A stretch of DNA of 64,000 nt from Bacteroidota bacterium (lineage in GTDB: Bacteria > Bacteroidota > Ignavibacteria > OLB7). The stretch covers positions 1 through 64,000 of the forward strand of contig JAFDZV010000012.1 of the NCBI GenBank assembly GCA_018266795.1. The letters run 5' to 3'. The notes under the pieces are model-generated. The model had not been told where the DNA came from, searched no databases, and was given only the letters and a program-made list of their open reading frames with translations. Within the stretch, counting starts at the first letter, position 1, and each line of letters begins with the position of its first letter. Shown one piece after another: positions 1 through 7,942 of this stretch. The position numbers and the translations under genes were made by a program.

Positions 1-663
<663 letters not shown>

Positions 664-682
664 TAACAGGAGTCCCGCACGT

Positions 683-1105
683 ATGAACGACAAGACCTTT
701 CATGTTGAGATCGTGACGCCGCGCGGCGAGGCGTTCAGCGGTGATGCCGTGATGGTTGCGCTTCCCGGCGTGATGGCCCCGTTCCAGGTTCTGGTACACC
801 ACGCGCCGATCATGTCGCAGCTTGGCCTCGGCATGATCCGCATCATCGACGAGCACAACAAGGAGACGCGATTCGCGACCTCCGGCGGGTTCATGGAGAT
901 GAACCACAATAACATGACGGTGATCGTGGAGTCCATCGAGTCCGCCTTGGATATCGACGTTGCTCGCGCGGAGTCCGCCTTCGCGCGGGCTCAGGAGCAT
1001 ATCCGGAACCTCCGCAACGGGCACGAGACCAGTATCGACCTCTCGCGCGCGCAGGAGGCGCTGGCCCGCGCAACCAACCGCCTGAAGGTGGCCGGCAAGA
1101 TGTAA
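683..1105 (+). CDS. atpC: F-type ATP synthase epsilon subunit
   Basis: A 140-residue protein of normal length for the epsilon subunit, the rotor-stalk subunit that couples F1 to Fo and restrains ATP hydrolysis. The N-terminal beta-sandwich (FHVEIVTPRGEAFSGDA, then a VHHAPIMSQL stretch where the family has GHAP) and a C-terminal helical arm with an alternating Arg/Ala pattern are visible. The start at 683 is chosen because AGGAG lies about 10 bases upstream and because a longer frame would overlap atpD with unconserved residues. A strong hairpin follows 40 bases after the stop, so the pair probably ends its transcript here. Confidence 0.95.
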   Translation: MNDKTFHVEIVTPRGEAFSGDAVMVALPGVMAPFQVLVHHAPIMSQLGLGMIRIIDEHNKETRFATSGGFMEMNHNNMTVIVESIESALDIDVARAESAFARAQEHIRNLRNGHETSIDLSRAQEALARATNRLKVAGKM

Positions 1106-1144
1106 TCGCAGCCGGCACGCCTCGAGTTCGATCCGATAATCAGC

Positions 1145-1180
1145 GGGGACGCTTCCGGCATGGAGGCGTCCCCGTTTGCG
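1145..1180 (+). terminator. Terminator hairpin after atpC
   Basis: GGGGACGC (1145-1152) pairs with GCGTCCCC (1166-1173); four further inner pairs give a 12-bp stem with a five-base loop, followed by GTTTG. It lies 40 bases after the atpC stop and is probably the end of the atp transcript, although the T tract is short. Confidence 0.6.
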
Positions 1181-1468
1181 TTCATTGATTCCTTCCTCCG
1201 CCTCCCTCGGAGCGCGCGGCGCGTCCGCCTGCACCGGCCCCGGGTGTCATTCTTCATGAAGCCATGGCGCATGCTGACGGAACACCGACAAACATTCTTC
1301 CTTCGCGGCGGTTGCCCGGAACCGCACGTCTGCCCAGTCTTCGCAGACCCCAGGTCCCCGTACATCTCCTCACACCTGCAAACGCAACGGAAGCCCGTTG
1401 TCGCTTGTACAGTCCTGCTCCGGTCCCTAAGTTTGCTTCTCAAGACTCAGTCTAAATAAGCATTACGA
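1181..1468. other. Gene-free stretch before fur
   Basis: No reading frame here has convincing protein features. The stretch holds the candidate fur promoter at its downstream end and nothing else recognisable. No clear Fur-type operator was found by eye. Confidence 0.5.
1405..1435 (+). promoter_or_regulatory. Candidate fur promoter (TTG-N20-TAAGTTTG)
   Basis: TTG at 1405-1407 is separated by 20 bases from TAAGTTTG at 1428-1435. This matches the TTTG / TAnnTTTG promoter pattern known from Bacteroides, and it ends 33 bases before the fur start. The same pattern and spacing recur before lon, groES, clpS, yebC and the gene at 9837. Confidence 0.5.
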
Positions 1469-2080
1469 ATGGTCTCGACTGCCGAAAAACGCGCAAAAGA
1501 GCAATTCACGGAGTTTCTCCGCGAGGGGAACTACCGTATTACATCCGAACGCTTCGAGGTTCTGGCGCAGGTTCTGAAGACTGAGGGGCACTTCGACGCG
1601 GACACTCTCTACCTCCAGCTACGCGCGGACGGAAGCAAGGTCTCCCGCGCCACGGTCTACAAGACCCTGACACTTCTTCATCAGTGCGGCCTGGTATCGC
1701 GCTACATGTTCTCTCCCGGCGACTTCGCCCAATACGAGAAGACGATCGATCGCCCCTGCCACGACCACATGGTCTGCATGAAGTGCGGGCGGATTCTCGA
1801 GTTCCCGAACGGAAGCGTGCGCTATCTGCAGAAGCAGATCTGCGACCTTCACGATTTCGAGGGGGTGTACCACACGCTGCAGATCTTCGGCGTGTGCAGC
1901 GATTGCCGGCGCGGCAAGCGGAACGGAGCCCCCGTAGCCGGAACCCCGCTGGCTGCCGGCGCCCCGGCGCTTCCCTACCAGTCACCGATGCCGGATACGG
2001 CCTCCGGCCCGCACGTTCCTCCGCTGCATGAGATGGCGCACGTCGGCACGGCACTCGGTGAGGAGGTACCCGAATCATGA
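1469..2080 (+). CDS. fur: Fur-family metalloregulator
   Basis: A 203-residue Fur-family repressor, probably the iron-responsive regulator of the feoAB genes it precedes. The winged helix (YRITSERFEVLAQVL, then SRATVYKTLTLLHQCGLV) occupies about residues 20-85. The dimerisation domain has the metal-binding run CHDHMVCMKCG near residues 96-106 and a second CxxC (VCSDC) near 140, so the two CxxC pairs of the structural zinc site are present. Unusually, a proline/alanine-rich tail of about 55 residues follows where most Fur proteins stop. The stop overlaps the feoA start by 4 bases (ATGA), so the two are translationally coupled. Family assignment is firm; iron rather than zinc or peroxide specificity is inferred from context. 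Confidence 0.93.
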   Translation: MVSTAEKRAKEQFTEFLREGNYRITSERFEVLAQVLKTEGHFDADTLYLQLRADGSKVSRATVYKTLTLLHQCGLVSRYMFSPGDFAQYEKTIDRPCHDHMVCMKCGRILEFPNGSVRYLQKQICDLHDFEGVYHTLQIFGVCSDCRRGKRNGAPVAGTPLAAGAPALPYQSPMPDTASGPHVPPLHEMAHVGTALGEEVPES

Positions 2081-2307
2081 CAACGCTCTACGATGTTCGC
2101 CGCGGCATGGCCGGCACGATCGTGGGCCTTCCCTCCGGCGCGGAGCTTCGCTCCCAATGCATCCGGCTGGGCCTGATGATCGGCGCAAGCTTTCAATGCC
2201 TGGAGCGCCTTCCCGGCGGGACGATCGTCCTGGAGACGCACCGGCAGGAGATCGCGCTGGGGAATGCGCTGGCGCGCGAGATCGAAGTAGTGATGGAGAA
2301 GGAATAG
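2077..2307 (+). CDS. feoA: Ferrous iron transport protein A
   Basis: A 76-residue single SH3-like FeoA domain, the small cytosolic partner of the ferrous iron permease FeoB. The conserved pattern is seen: a Gly-rich turn (GMAGTIVGLPSG), RLGLMIGASFQCL, and the closing strand with ALGNALAREIEV. It overlaps the fur stop by 4 bases, so fur-feoA-feoB probably form one iron-responsive unit. feoB follows after 136 bases, and that gap is filled by a 7-bp-period repeat beginning at the feoA stop codon. Confidence 0.93.
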   Translation: MTTLYDVRRGMAGTIVGLPSGAELRSQCIRLGLMIGASFQCLERLPGGTIVLETHRQEIALGNALAREIEVVMEKE

Positions 2308-2375
2308 TCGGTGGCCAGCCGTTGGTAGTCAGTCGCACGCATGTTCTACTGACAACTGACAACCAACCACTGACT
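2305..2375. repeat. 7-bp-period degenerate repeat after feoA
   Basis: Starting with the feoA stop codon the sequence can be cut into heptamers: TAGTCGG TGGCCAG CCGTTGG TAGTCAG, and after two irregular units TACTGAC AACTGAC AACCAAC CACTGAC. The first half is of the GTCAGT type and the second half is its complement, so the block can fold back. Related blocks lie at 19291-19337 and 19581-19639. Confidence 0.6.
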
Positions 2376-2443
2376 TCACGAACAACGTCCCTGTACTGCC
2401 CGTCCCGCCCGTACCGCGGGGCACCGACACGTTTGAACACGCA

Positions 2444-4510
2444 ATGAACGATAGATCGCAGCCCAGTTCCGAAGACCTTACCGACGTAATGCCGCACGCG
2501 GCGCATCGCCACGTGGATTCGAGCGCGATGCGTTTCATGGGGAGCGACAAGAAGAAACTGGTTCTTGTCGGCAACCCGAACGTGGGCAAGTCGGTCTTCT
2601 TCAACCATCTCACCGGCCTCTACGTTGACGTGTCGAACTTCCCCGGCACCACGGTGGAGGTCTCGCACGGACACCATCCCAAGTTCGCCGTCTTCGACAC
2701 GCCCGGCATCTACGGCGTCAGCTCGTTCAACGATGAGGAACGCGTGGCGCGCGATATCATCCTCGAGGCGGACATCGTGCTGAACGTTGTCGATGCTGTT
2801 CATCTGGAGCGCGATCTCTTCCTCACGCTGCAGTTGATCGACATGGGGAAGAAGATGGTGGTGTGTCTCAACATGATGGATGAGGCGAAGCTCCGCGGCC
2901 TGACGATCGATGTGGAGGAGCTCTCCAATCGTCTGGGCGTGCCGGTGCTGCCGACTACTGCAATCCACAGAACCGGCTTCGACGGGCTGGACCAGCATAT
3001 CGCGCAGGCCTGCACGGGAACATCGGATTCGCGCCTGCATCGCCAGCTTCACGACCTGCTGAACCGCGTCGGCTCGCAGGAGGAGGCGCTGATGGTGTTG
3101 GAGGGGGACAGCGTGATCGCCGAACGCCACGGCATCGAGCCGGGTGACGAGCGCGAGCTGATCTACGTGGAGCGCCGCAACCGCGTCAACCGCATTCTGG
3201 ACCGCGTTGTCACCGTGAGCGAGCAGAAGCGGACGCTTGCGCACACACTTGGCCGCATTTCGATATCGCCGCGCTGGGGTCTTCCCTTCCTCCTCGTTGT
3301 GCTCTACGGCCTCTATCTGTTCGTTGGCTCCTTCATCGCCCAGGATGTTGTGGGGTTCACCGAGAAGACGATCGGCGACAGGATCTTCGAACCATTCGTG
3401 AAGGATCAGGTGGCACGCATCGCCGCCGTGGATATCACGGTGGAGAAGATCGGGCTGGATGCTGCGGGCAAGGAGACAACGCTTGGAAGCCGCGTGTTCT
3501 CCTTCCCGGACGGAACCGGCAGCAATGGGAACCTGAAGGATGAGATGTCGAAGTACCGCGACGGCGGCACGAACAATCTCCACTACGATTTCAAGTCGCC
3601 GGTTGCAGTTGTCTTCTTCGGAGAGTTCGGCGCCTTCTCGATGACGGTCACCTATCTCCTCTTTCTGCTCCTTCCGCTGGTGCTCGGCTTCTACGTATCG
3701 CTCTCCATCCTGGAGGATTCCGGCTATCTGCCGCGGCTGGCAACGTTCGTGGACCGCTCGCTCAACGGCCTGGGGCTGAACGGGCGCGCGATCATCCCAC
3801 TGATCCTCGGCTTCGGCTGCGTGACGATGGCAACCATCACCACGCGCCTGCTGGGCTCCGACCGCGAGAAGAGAATTGCCACAACCATCCTGCAGTTCGC
3901 CATCCCCTGCTCGGCACAGCTAGCCGTGATCGCGGCGCTCCTTGCAACGGCCGGTGTGAAGGCAACGCTGATCTACGCCGCGGTGATTTTCACGGTGTTC
4001 ATCGCCATCGGCACGGCGCTGGACAAGGCGTTGCCCGGCACGTCTTCGCCGCTGCTGCTGGATCTTCCCCCGATGCGCCTTCCGCGTGCGGGGAATGTGT
4101 TGCAGAAGACATGGACGCGGACGCTCTCCTTCATGAAGGAAGCCACACCCTGGTTCTTCGTCGGCGCGCTGGCGGTGTCGGTGATGCAGGTTACGGGCGT
4201 GCTGGACAGCTGGACCAAACTCCTCTCGCCGGTAACCACCGGCTGGTTGAAGCTCCCGGCGGAGGCTTCCACGGCGTTCGTGATGGGACTGGTTCGCCGC
4301 GACTTTGGGGCGGCCGGTCTGTATCAGATGCATCTGACGCCGATGCAGGTTGTGGTGGCCCTTACCACGATCACGCTCTTCGTTCCCTGCATCGCCTCGC
4401 TGATGGTGATGATCAAGGAGCGGGGCGCGCGGGAAGGCCTGGTGATCTGGGCCGGAAGCTGGGTGCTTGCATTCGGTATCGGCGGCCTGGTGGCACTGGC
4501 GGTTCTGTAG
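2444..4510 (+). CDS. feoB: Ferrous iron permease FeoB
   Basis: A 688-residue FeoB, the inner-membrane Fe(II) transporter with an N-terminal G domain. GTPase motifs are in order: G1 GNPNVGKS near residue 44, G3 DTPG near 85, G4 NMMD near 143 and G5 TTA near 171. A helical GDI-like region follows, then a membrane domain from about residue 280 with two repeated gate segments (LEDSGYLPRLATFVDR; ATPWFFVGALAVSVMQ) and DFGAAGLYQM near the C-terminal core. Length is normal for a bacterial FeoB without a FeoA fusion. It follows fur and feoA, which supports iron-regulated expression. An alternative internal start (Met at residue 28) would also keep the whole G domain. Confidence 0.96.
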   Translation: MNDRSQPSSEDLTDVMPHAAHRHVDSSAMRFMGSDKKKLVLVGNPNVGKSVFFNHLTGLYVDVSNFPGTTVEVSHGHHPKFAVFDTPGIYGVSSFNDEERVARDIILEADIVLNVVDAVHLERDLFLTLQLIDMGKKMVVCLNMMDEAKLRGLTIDVEELSNRLGVPVLPTTAIHRTGFDGLDQHIAQACTGTSDSRLHRQLHDLLNRVGSQEEALMVLEGDSVIAERHGIEPGDERELIYVERRNRVNRILDRVVTVSEQKRTLAHTLGRISISPRWGLPFLLVVLYGLYLFVGSFIAQDVVGFTEKTIGDRIFEPFVKDQVARIAAVDITVEKIGLDAAGKETTLGSRVFSFPDGTGSNGNLKDEMSKYRDGGTNNLHYDFKSPVAVVFFGEFGAFSMTVTYLLFLLLPLVLGFYVSLSILEDSGYLPRLATFVDRSLNGLGLNGRAIIPLILGFGCVTMATITTRLLGSDREKRIATTILQFAIPCSAQLAVIAALLATAGVKATLIYAAVIFTVFIAIGTALDKALPGTSSPLLLDLPPMRLPRAGNVLQKTWTRTLSFMKEATPWFFVGALAVSVMQVTGVLDSWTKLLSPVTTGWLKLPAEASTAFVMGLVRRDFGAAGLYQMHLTPMQVVVALTTITLFVPCIASLMVMIKERGAREGLVIWAGSWVLAFGIGGLVALAVL

Positions 4511-4662
4511 GGATTCTCCTCGCGTTCCTCCGCAGCTGCCGGACGCAACGGACTCGTCCGCGGGCTTCATCCGCTTGTTGAACGCGCAGGCAACGGATCC
4601 GCCGGAGGTCATCGAACTGCGAACGCCGCTCCCCGGCTATCGTTGCGGCTCGTTATCATTCA

Positions 4663-4938
4663 GTGACTCACGTGACACTCTTCAAGAAAAAGACCCCCTC
4701 GCAACCGGCTCCGGAGGTGTTGTCCCTTCCGGTGTTGAACGATCCCGCGCTTGCACGGAAGCTGGCGTCGGAGGTTCGTACCTGCCCCACGTGCAGCTAC
4801 GAGATCACAAACCCGATGAACGATCGCTGCCCGCGCTGTTTCACCACGGTGCCGTTGAGCGAGCATACCAACTGCGGCGAGTGTTCGCATCAAGGCAACT
4901 GCACGTATGCAGGCGATCAGAAGATCAGTGGGATATAG
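4663..4938 (+). CDS. Small Cys-rich zinc-ribbon protein downstream of feoB
   Basis: A 91-residue cytosolic protein with two cysteine clusters: RTCPTCSYEI with DRCPRCF, a classic CxxC-CxxC zinc ribbon, and near the end NCGECSHQGNC. It begins with GTG at 4663, or with a second GTG at 4672; no strong ribosome-binding site decides between them. It lies 152 bases after feoB on the same strand, a position often held by small Fe-S or zinc accessory proteins such as FeoC, but it lacks the FeoC winged helix. Function is unknown; a role in iron homeostasis is inferred only from position. Confidence 0.65.
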   Translation: MTHVTLFKKKTPSQPAPEVLSLPVLNDPALARKLASEVRTCPTCSYEITNPMNDRCPRCFTTVPLSEHTNCGECSHQGNCTYAGDQKISGI

Positions 4939-5010
4939 CAGGTAACCGTCGGCCGGCGGGCAAGCGCACGTCGGCCATGGAACGACCATCAACTGCCAGC
5001 CGCATCCCGC

Positions 5011-5562
5011 CTAGCCATCGGACGGCCCGGGCGGCAGGGCAACGCGAATGACATCGGCCATCTGCGAAACGCTGAGTATCCGTTCGTACGCCATCAACTG
5101 CCCCATCTGCAACAGATTTTCCTGCATCAGCATTTCGGCCTTCATTTCCAGAAGCTCCACCACACGTTCCAATTTCTCCATGCGATCCTCCGCCGACACG
5201 GTGGATAATTCGAGGCGGGTGATGGCAAGCTCCTCCTCAACGGCACGCTTCCAATCGTTCGCACGATCGTTCGCGTAGACGAGAGGCTCCGCCACAACCG
5301 GCTTTCTCATTTTCGAGCGCAGTGCATGTCCGGCATCGGTTTCGGAGAACATTTCTCCTTCACCCGAGACAAGCCACTGAACGTTGCAGCCGAGGTCGGC
5401 CATGCGGGTAATGGTGGACTTGCCCGGCTGCCGCTCGTTGGAAAGATATTTATGCAGGTTGGACGGCTTCATGGCCAGGTCATGAGCAAATGCCGTGATG
5501 GCACCTTTTTCGGAGCCGTAACGGACCTTGCAGAACATTCGGAGACGTTCGCCGGATGTCAT
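5011..5562 (-). CDS. Helix-turn-helix regulator with coiled-coil tail
   Basis: A 183-residue protein. Residues 1-75 resemble the DNA-binding domain of phage CI-type or small XRE-like repressors: GERLRMFCKVRYGS, FAHDLAMKPSNLHKYL, then GCNVQWLVSGEGEMF, a signature seen in many prophage repressors. Residues 105-165 form a charged, leucine-rich heptad pattern (MEKLERVVELLEMKAEMLM) predicted to be a coiled coil for oligomerisation. There is no peptidase-like C-terminal domain, so RecA-triggered self-cleavage is unlikely. It is divergently transcribed from a tiny HTH-like gene at 5661 across an AT-rich gap, an arrangement like a phage lysis-lysogeny switch. Confidence 0.75.
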   Translation of the reverse strand: MTSGERLRMFCKVRYGSEKGAITAFAHDLAMKPSNLHKYLSNERQPGKSTITRMADLGCNVQWLVSGEGEMFSETDAGHALRSKMRKPVVAEPLVYANDRANDWKRAVEEELAITRLELSTVSAEDRMEKLERVVELLEMKAEMLMQENLLQMGQLMAYERILSVSQMADVIRVALPPGPSDG

Positions 5563-5660
5563 CGCAGAATTATTTTGTAGACTGTGAGAATTTTATTGTA
5601 TATTCGCATCTACATAGATATATCACTATGACATGCGTTTGACAACTATACGGTTCCAGT
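5563..5660. promoter_or_regulatory. AT-rich divergent promoter/operator region
   Basis: These 98 bases are far richer in A+T than the flanks and separate two divergently transcribed HTH genes. On the minus strand TACAAT (within ATACAATAAAATTC) could be a -10 for the regulator. On the plus strand TTGACA lies at about 5639, 20 bases before the small gene. Short partly repeated words (TCTACATAG, TAGACTGTG) could be operators. The exact sites are not resolved. Confidence 0.4.
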
Positions 5661-5876
5661 ATGACAAAACATAGTGGCCATGGCGCGCTCGACTTGCGGC
5701 GCCACCCGTATCGAGGCATTCTGGCAGAGATCGCCCGGGAGGATGGTGTGGAGCGACAGGCGGTACAGAAACGTGCAAAGCGCGGTGATCCTGATACTCT
5801 GGCACGGATTGCACGAAAGGTTCGTGAACGCGACGCCAAGCTGGCGGATTACACCCGGCTCAAAGAAGGCGAGTGA
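5661..5876 (+). CDS. Small HTH-like protein, divergent partner of the repressor-like gene
   Basis: A 71-residue basic, helical protein. The segment ILAEIAREDGVERQAVQKRAKRGD reads as a short helix-turn-helix with a RQAVQKR recognition-like helix, followed by a second Arg-rich helix. It starts with ATG at 5661, facing the repressor-like gene at 5562. Cro-like or excisionase-like roles would fit size and position, but no family is recognised. No further phage genes follow; the next 500 bases carry only terminator hairpins, so the pair looks like an isolated regulatory module or prophage remnant. Confidence 0.55.
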   Translation: MTKHSGHGALDLRRHPYRGILAEIAREDGVERQAVQKRAKRGDPDTLARIARKVRERDAKLADYTRLKEGE

Positions 5877-6188
5877 TCGTTTATTGCCGGTGGTCACATT
5901 GCAGCCCTGCGGACCATTTCTCCGAAATACCGGCAAATCCCTACGTAGACACCAGCGGTTCCTTACGCTACTGAGGTATACAATGCGCGCATCGATATTT
6001 TCCGGCGGCAATCTGCTCGCTGCCGGCCGGAGTTGAGCGCGCCAGCGAAGCGGCTCCTACCGTTGTGCAGCGCTCCTCCGGGAACATCCGTATGAGCGCG
6101 GACGCCCCACGCATCCGCGTTCGTGACGCCGTCAGTTGCTGTGGCATACGACTGGCGGCGTCAAAAAAAATCCCTCTCTCTCCACTCG

Positions 6189-6232
6189 CGGTGAATGTGC
6201 CCAGGGCCCGGGCATGTTCACCGTTCTTTTTT
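6189..6232 (+). terminator. Strong intrinsic terminator
   Basis: A 14-bp stem (arms 6189-6202 and 6210-6223, two G-T pairs) with a seven-base loop is followed by TTCTTTTTT. This is a classic rho-independent terminator for plus-strand transcription. The nearest plus-strand gene ends 313 bases upstream. Confidence 0.85.
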
Positions 6233-6296
6233 CAGACAGCTCGGATCATGACGGAAGCACGGAGATATTTCGCGAACTGTGCGCCCCAACAACAGC

Positions 6297-6329
6297 GCGC
6301 CCGTACCGATTTCCGGCACGGGCGCTTTT
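6297..6329 (+). terminator. Second intrinsic terminator
   Basis: GCGCCCGT (6297-6304) pairs with ACGGGCGC (6318-6325), followed by TTTT. It lies between the stronger terminator and the convergent lipoprotein gene and may insulate it from read-through. Confidence 0.6.
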
Positions 6330-6373
6330 GCATGAACGGGTCAACGCGTTGAATCGCGCTCTCCGGGAATCTG

Positions 6374-7051
6374 TCAATGCCCCTTGGCGCCGTCGGTCTT
6401 CGGAGCCGTGTCGGCCTTCGCAGCACCGTCACTCTTGGCAGCACCGCCATTGGCGGCACCATCGGTCTTGGCGGCACCATCACCCTTGCCACTCCCACCT
6501 CCAGGCGGCGGCATCATGCCGAGCTGCGTCATCATGGCACCGAGGTCCATCTGTCCCCAGTGCTCGACAGCCTTCCCATCCTTGATCCGGATAATATCGA
6601 TCCCCTCCACCTTCACGGCCTTGTTGGTTGCAGGAGTACCCATCATCGGACCGGAGTTGGTGCCGGACATCGTGCTTCGGATCACAACCTTGTCGCCCGA
6701 TGCGAAGATGTCGTCAATCGTAGTGTTCTGATCCGGGAAGGCAGCACGCCACTGTGTCACCATCTTCTTGAAGCCGGCGATGCCGGGCTCCTGGCCGGGA
6801 GACGGATCATGCTCCACGAAATCCGGACTCACCAACTCGTCGATTGCAGACACATCACCCTTGTTGAAAACACGATCCACGAACTGCTTCGACTTCTCGA
6901 TGTTGGACTGCTGCGTGGCTTCATCCACGCCGGATGAGCCGGGGGCTGCATCGCCGGAAGGCTTGTCAGCAGCCTTCTTGCCGCATGCGGACAGAGCCAG
7001 ACAGAGGCAGGCCATGACGAACAGGCTGACATTGGTTCGTAGCAATCGCAT
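6374..7051 (-). CDS. SnoaL/NTF2-like lipoprotein
   Basis: A 225-residue exported protein. The N-terminus has a lipoprotein signal (hydrophobic LFVMACLCLALSAC with lipobox LSAC near residue 22). Residues about 45-170 match the SnoaL-like ester-cyclase branch of the NTF2 fold: FVDRVFNKGDVSAIDELVSP, DFVEHDP, then FPDQNTTIDDIFASGDKVV and the closing EHWGQMDLGAMM. The last 45 residues are low-complexity repeats of the type GAAKTDGA/GAAKSDGA, apparently expanded by slippage. Start at 7051 is chosen because it places the signal peptide at the N-terminus. Substrate unknown; many such domains only bind small ligands. Confidence 0.8.
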   Translation of the reverse strand: MRLLRTNVSLFVMACLCLALSACGKKAADKPSGDAAPGSSGVDEATQQSNIEKSKQFVDRVFNKGDVSAIDELVSPDFVEHDPSPGQEPGIAGFKKMVTQWRAAFPDQNTTIDDIFASGDKVVIRSTMSGTNSGPMMGTPATNKAVKVEGIDIIRIKDGKAVEHWGQMDLGAMMTQLGMMPPPGGGSGKGDGAAKTDGAANGGAAKSDGAAKADTAPKTDGAKGH

Positions 7052-7250
7052 GATTGTCCCTCCACGATTTGGAAATATGAGCAAGGATTATTGCGACCGG
7101 CAGGATACGCATGCCCGGTCATGAGATGGGGTGGCGGCAAAGTTAGGAAAAGGTAATCCCAAAGATACCCGCAATCTCCAGTACGTGCCGGAGACCGGTT
7201 TTCACGCAGCGGACGCCGCAGTGCAGCGGAAGCGTGGAATGGGAGGGGAT

Positions 7251-7748
7251 CTAGGGCGCCGGCTCCAGCCGTGCGCCTCCAAGGCCGTCAACCCGAAGCA
7301 GTCGGAGCAGATCGGCCGCTTCCCCCTCGTCGAGATCGAGGATGTAGCCGTAGCCGGCATTATCCATCACGGCAAGAAGCCGCCGCTGGCCGGAGAACAG
7401 ATACAGATCCTCCACCGGCGACTCGCTCCCTATCGAGCCGGGAGGCGCCATGTGGCCGGTCATCACCGCGGCGAACGCCGCATCGGGCTTCCCCTCCACC
7501 ACGGTTACCGTAATCGGCCGCGCGCCGAAGAGGAGACGCGCCACCGCGCCGGAAGGCGGTTCGTGCAGTTGGCAGGTATGCGAGCCAAGCGAACGGAACA
7601 ACTCCACGAGCGACGAATCCCGGTAGCGATCCTCCACGAAACGGATCTCGAAGCGATCGGCACGCGGAACGGCCCACAGCACAACGGCGCGGTAGAACCG
7701 GAGCAGATCGTCCTCATCGAGATCATTGAGCCTCACCCAGTATTGCAT
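7251..7748 (-). CDS. Hypothetical protein
   Basis: A 165-residue protein with no signal peptide, membrane segment or recognised motif, acidic at its C-terminal end (LDLDEGEAADLLRLLRVDG). The Met of MQYWVRLNDLDEDDLL at 7748 is the most protein-like start; Met codons at 7814 and 7844 would add 22 or 32 residues of doubtful quality. It stands alone between a lipoprotein gene and the von Willebrand gene, all on the minus strand. No function can be proposed. Confidence 0.55.
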   Translation of the reverse strand: MQYWVRLNDLDEDDLLRFYRAVVLWAVPRADRFEIRFVEDRYRDSSLVELFRSLGSHTCQLHEPPSGAVARLLFGARPITVTVVEGKPDAAFAAVMTGHMAPPGSIGSESPVEDLYLFSGQRRLLAVMDNAGYGYILDLDEGEAADLLRLLRVDGLGGARLEPAP

Positions 7749-7869
7749 ATCGTATGGTAGCGCATCGCGAGCAGGCAGGCAACAGGTAACGCGGGCAAAC
7801 GCATCGCTCCTCATCGCCCGCCCATGCCCCCGCTCGGCATCCATCCGGTAATGAATCGCGCCGCCCGCA

Positions 7870-7921
7870 GCAACGATGATGACGGGCCCCGCATCGGCGC
7901 GGGGCCCGTCATCATCGTTGC
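7870..7921. repeat. Perfect 23-bp inverted repeat (long hairpin)
   Basis: Bases 7870-7892 are exactly complementary to 7899-7921 with a six-base loop (ATCGGC). The stem starts GCAACGATGATGACGGGCC. It lies 21 bases beyond the stop of the minus-strand gene ending at 7943 and has no T tract on either side. It may be a factor-independent terminator of unusual length or an mRNA 3'-end stabiliser. Confidence 0.85.
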
Positions 7922-7942
7922 ATATCCCTCGGCATCCGGGTT

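Larger units (their letters stand above)
5877..6373. other. Gene-free stretch with several hairpins
   Basis: No supported protein gene. It holds a 12-bp hairpin (GACGCCGTCAGT at 6125-6136 with ACTGGCGGCGTC at 6151-6162) followed by eight A residues, and two plus-strand terminators (6189-6232, 6297-6329). Two terminators so close together, far from the preceding plus-strand gene, leave room for an unannotated small RNA. Confidence 0.5.

Noticed and set aside
1106-1144. tRNA T-arm-like word GAGTTCGATCC after atpC
   Set aside because: No acceptor, D or anticodon stem can be built around it.
2075-3583. Long minus-strand open frame opposite feoB
   Set aside because: Shadow of a high-GC gene: low-complexity His/Arg/Asp-rich translation, no motifs, and feoB on the other strand is certain.
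6125-6170. Intrinsic terminator for the minus strand
   Set aside because: The A run follows the hairpin on the plus strand, so on the minus strand the T run precedes rather than follows the stem.
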